Below are positions 5,588 to 8,436 of a stretch of DNA of 8,436 nt, piece after piece. Where the stretch lies: positions 1 to 8,436 of the forward strand of contig JACZTQ010000134.1 of assembly GCA_022573605.1 (NCBI GenBank). The letters run 5' to 3'. The notes under the pieces are model-generated. The model was not told the DNA's origin, did not search any database, and worked only from the letters and a program-made list of their open reading frames with translations. The position numbers and the translations under genes were made by a program. This DNA comes from Pseudomonadota bacterium (GTDB lineage Bacteria > Pseudomonadota > Alphaproteobacteria > Rhodobacterales > Rhodobacteraceae). Position 1 is the first letter of the stretch. The number at the start of each line of letters is the position of its first letter.

Positions 5588-5612
5588 CCGGGGCGGCGAG
5601 GCCGCCCCGGCC
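5586..5612 (-). terminator. Strong stem-loop downstream of fliC
   Basis: GGCCGGGGCGGC (5586-5597) and GCCGCCCCGGCC (5601-5612) form a perfect 12-bp GC-only stem with a GAG loop on the plus strand, starting 10 bases after the fliC stop on the transcript. There is no clear T-run after it (the minus strand reads ACCGTTTGACC), so it may be a partial terminator or a 3' stabilising hairpin that keeps fliC mRNA abundant relative to flaF-flbT. The stem is certain; the role is inferred. Confidence 0.65.
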
Positions 5613-5622
5613 CAAGCCCGGC

Positions 5623-6858
5623 TTAACGGAAGAGCGCCAGGATGTTCTGCGACTGCTGGTTGGCGATCGAGAGCGCCTGGATGCCCAGCTGCTGCTGCAC
5701 CTGGAGCGCCTGCAAGCGGGCCGAGGCGGCCTCCAGATCGGCGTCCACGAGCGAACCGATGCCCGACTTGAAGCTGTCGATCAGCGAGTTCATGAACACG
5801 TTCTGGATCTCGACCCGCTTCTCGCCGTTGCCGAACACCGCCTGGGCGTTGATCGTGGTCTGGATCAGCGTCTCGATGCTGGTGAGCGCCGTTGCCGCCC
5901 CCGCGGCGGTCGAGACATCCATGGCGCCGAGAGTCGAGAGGCCGCCGCCGGCCGTGCCGCCAAGGAACTCGGTCCGCGCCAGAGTGATCGTGTCACCGGC
6001 ATCGGTGTCGTTGTTGGTGATGGTGATCGCCCCGGTCGTCGAGTTGCGCGCCACGGTGGTGTTGGTGGCGCCGATCGAGGTGAGCTGAGCACTGATCAGG
6101 TCGAAGATCTGCTTGCTCACGTCGAGTTCGGTGTCGCCGGCACGCGCGACATACTCGAAGTCGAGCGCGGTGGTGCCAAGCTCGTTGGTGCCGGCGCCCG
6201 TCAGGGTCACGCGATAGGACGCGCCGGCCACGGCGCCGCCCGAGGTGAAGCTGACGACGCCGGTACCGCCGCTGATCGCGATGGTTGCGGTATCGACCGA
6301 CAGAAGATCGTCCGCCGTACCGACCGCCGTGGCCCCGAAGGCTGCCTGCGTGGTCTGCAGATCCTGCTTCGCGACAGCAATGCTGCTGGCCGTCACCACG
6401 CCGGTGGACGACCGGTCGAGCGACGACAGGATCGAGACCGTGCCACCGTCCTTCAGCATGTTGAGACCGTTGAACTGCGCCGCCCCGACGATGGTTTTGA
6501 TCTGGTCGCGCAGCGACGCGACCTCGTCCTGCAGCTTCTGGCGGTCGACGTTCTCGCCGTTGGCGGAGACGATCTTGGCCTTGATCTCGTTCAGGATCTC
6601 GCCGATCTGGAAGGCGCCGTTCGAGGCCACCGCGATGGTCGAGCCGCCGAGCGACAGCGAACCGGAGATCGCCTTGAAGCCGGAGACGTCCGATTCCATC
6701 ACCTTCGAGATGGCGAACACGGCGGAGTTGTCCTTGGCCGTCGCGATCGCCTTGCCGGTGGCGATCTGGCCCTGGACGGTGGCGAGTTTGGCGTTGGTGG
6801 CGCGCAGGGTCTGAAGAGCGATCATCGCGCTGGTGTTGGTGAGAATACTTGCAGCCAT
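5623..6858 (-). CDS. fliC: Flagellin, filament subunit
   Basis: Flagellin, exported through the flagellar type III system and polymerised as the filament. The 411-residue product has the conserved N-terminal D0/D1 region (1-140): ILTNTSAMIALQTLR, QIATGKAIATAKDNSAVFAI (31-50), and AAQFNGLNML (126-135). A Gly/Thr/Ser-rich variable surface domain runs about 141-335 and carries no close family marks. The C-terminal D1/D0 region (about 340-411) holds NVFMNSLIDSFKSGIGSLVD, ASARLQALQVQQQLGIQALS (378-397) and ends QNILALFR, as in Rhodobacterales. AAAGGA (6867-6872) lies eight bases before ATG 6858. The long non-coding leader with several hairpins and the strong stem-loop after the stop suggest its own mRNA control. 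flaF and flbT follow. Only one flagellin gene is in the window. Confidence 0.97.
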   Translation of the reverse strand: MAASILTNTSAMIALQTLRATNAKLATVQGQIATGKAIATAKDNSAVFAISKVMESDVSGFKAISGSLSLGGSTIAVASNGAFQIGEILNEIKAKIVSANGENVDRQKLQDEVASLRDQIKTIVGAAQFNGLNMLKDGGTVSILSSLDRSSTGVVTASSIAVAKQDLQTTQAAFGATAVGTADDLLSVDTATIAISGGTGVVSFTSGGAVAGASYRVTLTGAGTNELGTTALDFEYVARAGDTELDVSKQIFDLISAQLTSIGATNTTVARNSTTGAITITNNDTDAGDTITLARTEFLGGTAGGGLSTLGAMDVSTAAGAATALTSIETLIQTTINAQAVFGNGEKRVEIQNVFMNSLIDSFKSGIGSLVDADLEAASARLQALQVQQQLGIQALSIANQQSQNILALFR

Positions 6859-7061
6859 GAGAGCATTCCTTTCGGCTCGCGGCGCGCTTCACGCCGCTGT
6901 TGAACAATTCCCGAAGTTTCGGGAGAAAGGGGCCGGCACCTAAGGTAACCGGCCGAGGAACACGTCTTCTGACATCGAACCGGCGCTTTTAGCGCCGGCG
7001 TGCCGGGCAACCCCGGCTTGGGAGCATGGAACACGCAAATGCCTAAGCCCCGGTAAAGGCC
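6859..7061 (-). promoter_or_regulatory. Hairpin-rich fliC leader/promoter region
   Basis: This 203-base non-coding stretch between the FlgN-like gene and fliC holds five stem-loops, listed in transcript order: 7002-7017 (6 bp, CAAC loop on the plus strand), 6980-6998 (8 bp CCGGCGCT/AGCGCCGG, 3-base loop), 6931-6954 (6 bp GGCCGG/CCGGCC enclosing ACCTAAGGT), 6909-6924 (7 bp TCCCGAA/TTCGGGA), and 6879-6897 (6 bp GCGGCG/CGCCGC) next to the ribosome binding site. The fliC promoter must lie here, but I see no sigma-28 or sigma-54 site I would stand behind. The first two hairpins could also end the upstream transcript. The leader may be the target of FlbT, by analogy with Caulobacter. Confidence 0.6.
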
Positions 7062-7439
7062 TCAGGCGCTGCTGCTTTTTTGTGTGGCGTCGTCCCGGCT
7101 GGTGATCGCCGAGCCGTCGCGGTCGTAGGCCACCGCGCCCCGGCCGGTGGCGATGATGGTCTTGATGCGCCGGCGCGCGGCGGCGACGCCCTGGCGCGCG
7201 GCCAGGATGATCCGCTCGTTGCGGCGGCTGTCGTCGATCAGGGCGGCGAGCGCCTCGCGCACCGTCTCGGTGCCGTGCACGCGCGCCATCGCGGCCTCGA
7301 TCGAGACCAGCAGTTCCTGCTTGTCGGCGGAAAGCCGCGCCAGCCCGTCGAACGCGCCGCGCAGCAGCAGCGAGCGTTCGCGGTCCATCAGGTCATGGCC
7401 CCGCGCGAGCAGCGACAGCAGGCGATCCACCGGGGTCAT
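7062..7439 (-). CDS. flgN: FlgN-like flagellar export chaperone
   Basis: FlgN-type proteins are small helical cytoplasmic chaperones that bind hook-filament junction proteins and bring them to the export apparatus. This 125-residue product is almost all charged amphipathic helix: MTPVDRLLSLLARGHDLMDRE-like N-terminal helix (1-21), RGAFDGLARLSADKQELL (27-44), a central Ala/Leu helix, then SRRNERIILAARQGVAAARR (71-90) and AYDRDGSA (104-111), an ending found in alphaproteobacterial FlgN-like proteins. Primary similarity is weak in this family, so the call leans on size, helix pattern and position between the rod-binding gene and fliC. Its ATG overlaps the upstream stop by 4 bases (ATGA), and GGAG lies six bases before it inside the upstream gene, so the two are co-translated. 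It could otherwise be an uncharacterised flagellar helper. Confidence 0.65.
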   Translation of the reverse strand: MTPVDRLLSLLARGHDLMDRERSLLLRGAFDGLARLSADKQELLVSIEAAMARVHGTETVREALAALIDDSRRNERIILAARQGVAAARRRIKTIIATGRGAVAYDRDGSAITSRDDATQKSSSA

Positions 7440-7777
7440 TGCCGGCTCCGCTCGACCAGGGAGTTGTAGATCTGCCGGGCGATTCCCAGGCTCCCGCCGG
7501 CGGCGATCCGGTTGGCGTATTCCTGCACCAGGGTGCCGGCAAAAGAGGCCTCGCCGGCCCCGCCGTTGAAGCTCTCCGGCATCCGGCCGAGCCCGGAATG
7601 GCGCAGCATCTCGGCCAGGAAGGCGGCCTCGAACCGCTCCGCCTCGGCGCGCAGGCGAGGGTTCTCTGGCGCGACGTTCTCCGGGGGATCGGCCGCGGGC
7701 GTAGTCGCGGGCGAACTCGCGGCCGAACTCGCGGAAAGCCCGGCAAGCGGCGGGATCGATGCGGTAATGTCGACCAT
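7436..7777 (-). CDS. Rod-binding (FlgJ N-terminal-type) protein, CheL-like
   Basis: A 113-residue protein consisting of a low-complexity Ser/Ala/Thr/Pro leader (1-40) and one rod-binding domain (about 42-110): ERFEAAFLAEMLRHSG (47-62), ESFNGGAGEASFAGTLVQEY (68-87) and ANRIAAGGSLGIARQIYNSL (88-107). This is the domain of the N-terminal half of enterobacterial FlgJ, which caps the growing rod. The C-terminal muramidase half is absent, as is usual in alphaproteobacteria, where the equivalent is often named CheL or FlgJ. The separate transglycosylase at 1-536 may supply the missing activity. The start ATG 7777 has GGAG about 11 bases upstream; the same frame stays open further upstream, but that is the shadow of the divergent fliK-like gene. 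The leader contains a 12-bp tandem repeat (7705-7737). It overlaps the FlgN-like gene by 4 bases. Confidence 0.85.
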   Translation of the reverse strand: MVDITASIPPLAGLSASSAASSPATTPAADPPENVAPENPRLRAEAERFEAAFLAEMLRHSGLGRMPESFNGGAGEASFAGTLVQEYANRIAAGGSLGIARQIYNSLVERSRQ

Positions 7778-7903
7778 GGCGGGTTGTTCTCCAAGTGATC
7801 GAGGAGCCGGACGGTTGTTCCGGTTTAGGCGATGCTGGTAAAGAATCGGTAAGGCCTGCACTGTTAATCTGGGGCCCGATTGCAGAAGCAGCGAGGCGCC
7901 AGA
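7778..7903. promoter_or_regulatory. Divergent promoter region, rod-binding gene / fliK-like gene
   Basis: These 126 bases separate two divergent flagellar genes and should carry both promoters. Seen here: a 5-bp stem CCGGA/TCCGG near 7808-7824; a GTAA-N7-GTAA direct repeat at 7838-7852; GTTAAT near 7863-7868; and GAGG (7893-7896) seven bases before ATG 7904, the fliK-like ribosome binding site. A TGGGGC-N4-TTGC string near 7871-7884 resembles a sigma-54 site but has one base too few between its halves. Confidence 0.55.
7838..7852. promoter_or_regulatory. Degenerate CtrA-like motif (tentative)
   Basis: GTAA-N7-GTAA on the plus strand, read TTAC-N7-TTAC on the minus strand, has the spacing of the CtrA site TTAA-N7-TTAA with one mismatch per half. 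CtrA controls flagellar genes in many alphaproteobacteria, including Rhodobacterales. A match this degenerate can arise by chance. Confidence 0.25.
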
Positions 7904-8436
7904 ATGGATCTCCCGGGCTTGATCAGCGGCTCCGCCCCCCGTTCGCACGGCAGCGATGCCAAGGCGCCGGGTCCGGAGGGGGAAGCCGGCGCCTTCGGCG
8001 AGGTCGTCGCCAGGGCCGGGCCGCGGCGCCCGGCGCAAGGTGGCGCCGGGGATGCCGGGGCCGGCTCCGGCGGTCAGCCGGCTCCGATCCCGACTCCAAT
8101 CCCGGCTCCGATCCCGACTCCAATCTCGACTCCAAATTCGGGGCAGCGTCCGGCGCCGATGCGGGCAGCGGTCGATTCGCCGCCCACCTCGCTGCAAGCG
8201 GCGGTGCTTGCCGCCTTGCCGGCGGCGGAGATCGCGGCCCCGGCGCCGGATTCGGCGCTCCCGGGTGCAGCTTCCCAGATCCCCCCCGGCGCCCCGGTTC
8301 CCGATCACGACGCTTCGCTCGACCTGCCCGAGCCGCGGCTTGCCGCCGAGGTCCTCGCCGGCGCCGCAATGGCGGCGCCGGCGGGCGTCGAGCCTGGACC
8401 GCCCCGGGTTGCGCCGCCGACACCGGCCGCCGGCGG
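7904..8436 (+). CDS. fliK: Probable flagellar hook-length control protein FliK, N-terminal part (3' end outside window)
   Basis: The frame is open from ATG 7904 to the window edge (177 codons, no stop). FliK is an exported molecular ruler that measures hook length and switches export specificity; its N-terminal half is typically disordered, Pro/Ala-rich and hardly conserved, and its recognisable domain is C-terminal. What is visible fits: MDLPGLISGSAP start, a Gly/Ala/Pro-rich chain, a Pro repeat PAPIPTPI (59-78), and few aromatic residues. No signal peptide or membrane segment is present. ATG is the first possible start after an in-frame TAA at 7865, and GAGG is seven bases upstream. It diverges from the rod-binding gene. 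The call rests on composition and context; the conserved FliK C-terminal domain lies beyond the window. Confidence 0.6.
   Translation, partial: MDLPGLISGSAPRSHGSDAKAPGPEGEAGAFGEVVARAGPRRPAQGGAGDAGAGSGGQPAPIPTPIPAPIPTPISTPNSGQRPAPMRAAVDSPPTSLQAAVLAALPAAEIAAPAPDSALPGAASQIPPGAPVPDHDASLDLPEPRLAAEVLAGAAMAAPAGVEPGPPRVAPPTPAAG
8078..8137 (+). repeat. Five codon-phased 12-bp units in fliK-like gene
   Basis: Units CCGGCTCCGATC and CCGACTCCAATC alternate twice (8078-8125), forming an exact 24-bp duplication, followed by a degenerate fifth unit (8126-8137). In phase they encode PAPI-PTPI-PAPI-PTPI-STPN. The exact 24-bp copy suggests recent expansion. Copy number changes here would alter protein length without a frameshift. 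Confidence 0.85.

Noticed and set aside
5245..6903. A 552-codon plus-strand open frame opposite fliC and flaF
   Set aside because: It mirrors the flagellin codons, is rich in Arg/Gly/Asp with no motif, and fliC and flaF are certain on the other strand.
7871..7884. Sigma-54-like TGGGGC-N4-TTGC before the fliK-like gene
   Set aside because: Spacing between the GG and GC elements is one base short, and sigma-54 tolerates this poorly.
7778..8308. N-terminal extension of the rod-binding gene across the divergent fliK-like gene
   Set aside because: The extension is Arg/Gly shadow of the fliK-like repeats. ATG 7777 has a GGAG site and gives a normal-sized protein.
1..8436. An exotic or wholly undescribed system (defence, mobile element, biosynthetic cluster)
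   Set aside because: Every supported coding region fits a flagellar role. No transposase, nuclease, toxin, phage or biosynthetic domain was visible, and no RNA gene or origin was recognised.

Overview
The window is a visibly GC-rich piece of a native alphaproteobacterial flagellar gene cluster, most like those of Rhodobacterales (Rhodobacteraceae). The evidence is the set fliC-flaF-flbT (FlaF and FlbT are alphaproteobacterial flagellin regulators), a flagellin ending in the Rhodobacteraceae-style LFR tail, a DUF1217 gene next to flbT, and a rod-binding FlgJ-like protein without a muramidase domain alongside a separate lytic transglycosylase. I identified families by eye from motifs and gene context; no searches were run.

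Layout. From the right, a partial fliK-like gene (7904 onward, + strand, cut by the window end) diverges from a minus-strand run: rod-binding FlgJ/CheL-type gene (7436-7777), FlgN-like chaperone (7062-7439), flagellin fliC (5623-6858, with a hairpin-rich 203-base leader region and a strong stem-loop after its stop), flaF (5140-5520), flbT (4699-5136) and a DUF1217 gene (3863-4699). The export ATPase gene fliI (2390-3784, + strand) converges on this run, with a REP-like palindromic element at the junction (3780-3852). fliI diverges from a second minus-strand run: flgB (1658-2038), flgC (1256-1648), fliE (815-1135), fliQ (541-807) and a lytic transglycosylase cut by the window start (1-536).

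How the genes work together. FliI powers and FliQ helps form the flagellar type III export gate. FliE, FlgB and FlgC build the MS-ring/rod junction and proximal rod. The rod-binding protein and the transglycosylase would help the rod cross the peptidoglycan. FliK would set hook length, and FlgN-type proteins escort hook-filament junction subunits. FliC is the filament; FlaF and FlbT couple flagellin synthesis to assembly.

I see no sign of an exotic or wholly new system: the genes are ordinary flagellar ones. The points worth a second look lie mostly between the genes: the structured fliC leader beside flbT, repeat elements at both ends of fliI (one overlapping its stop codon), a 12-bp x4 tandem array in the flgB/fliI divergent region, a perfect 13-bp hairpin before fliE, and the functionally uncharacterised DUF1217 gene locked into the flagellin-regulator operon. 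No rRNA, tRNA, CRISPR array, insertion sequence or replication origin was seen.
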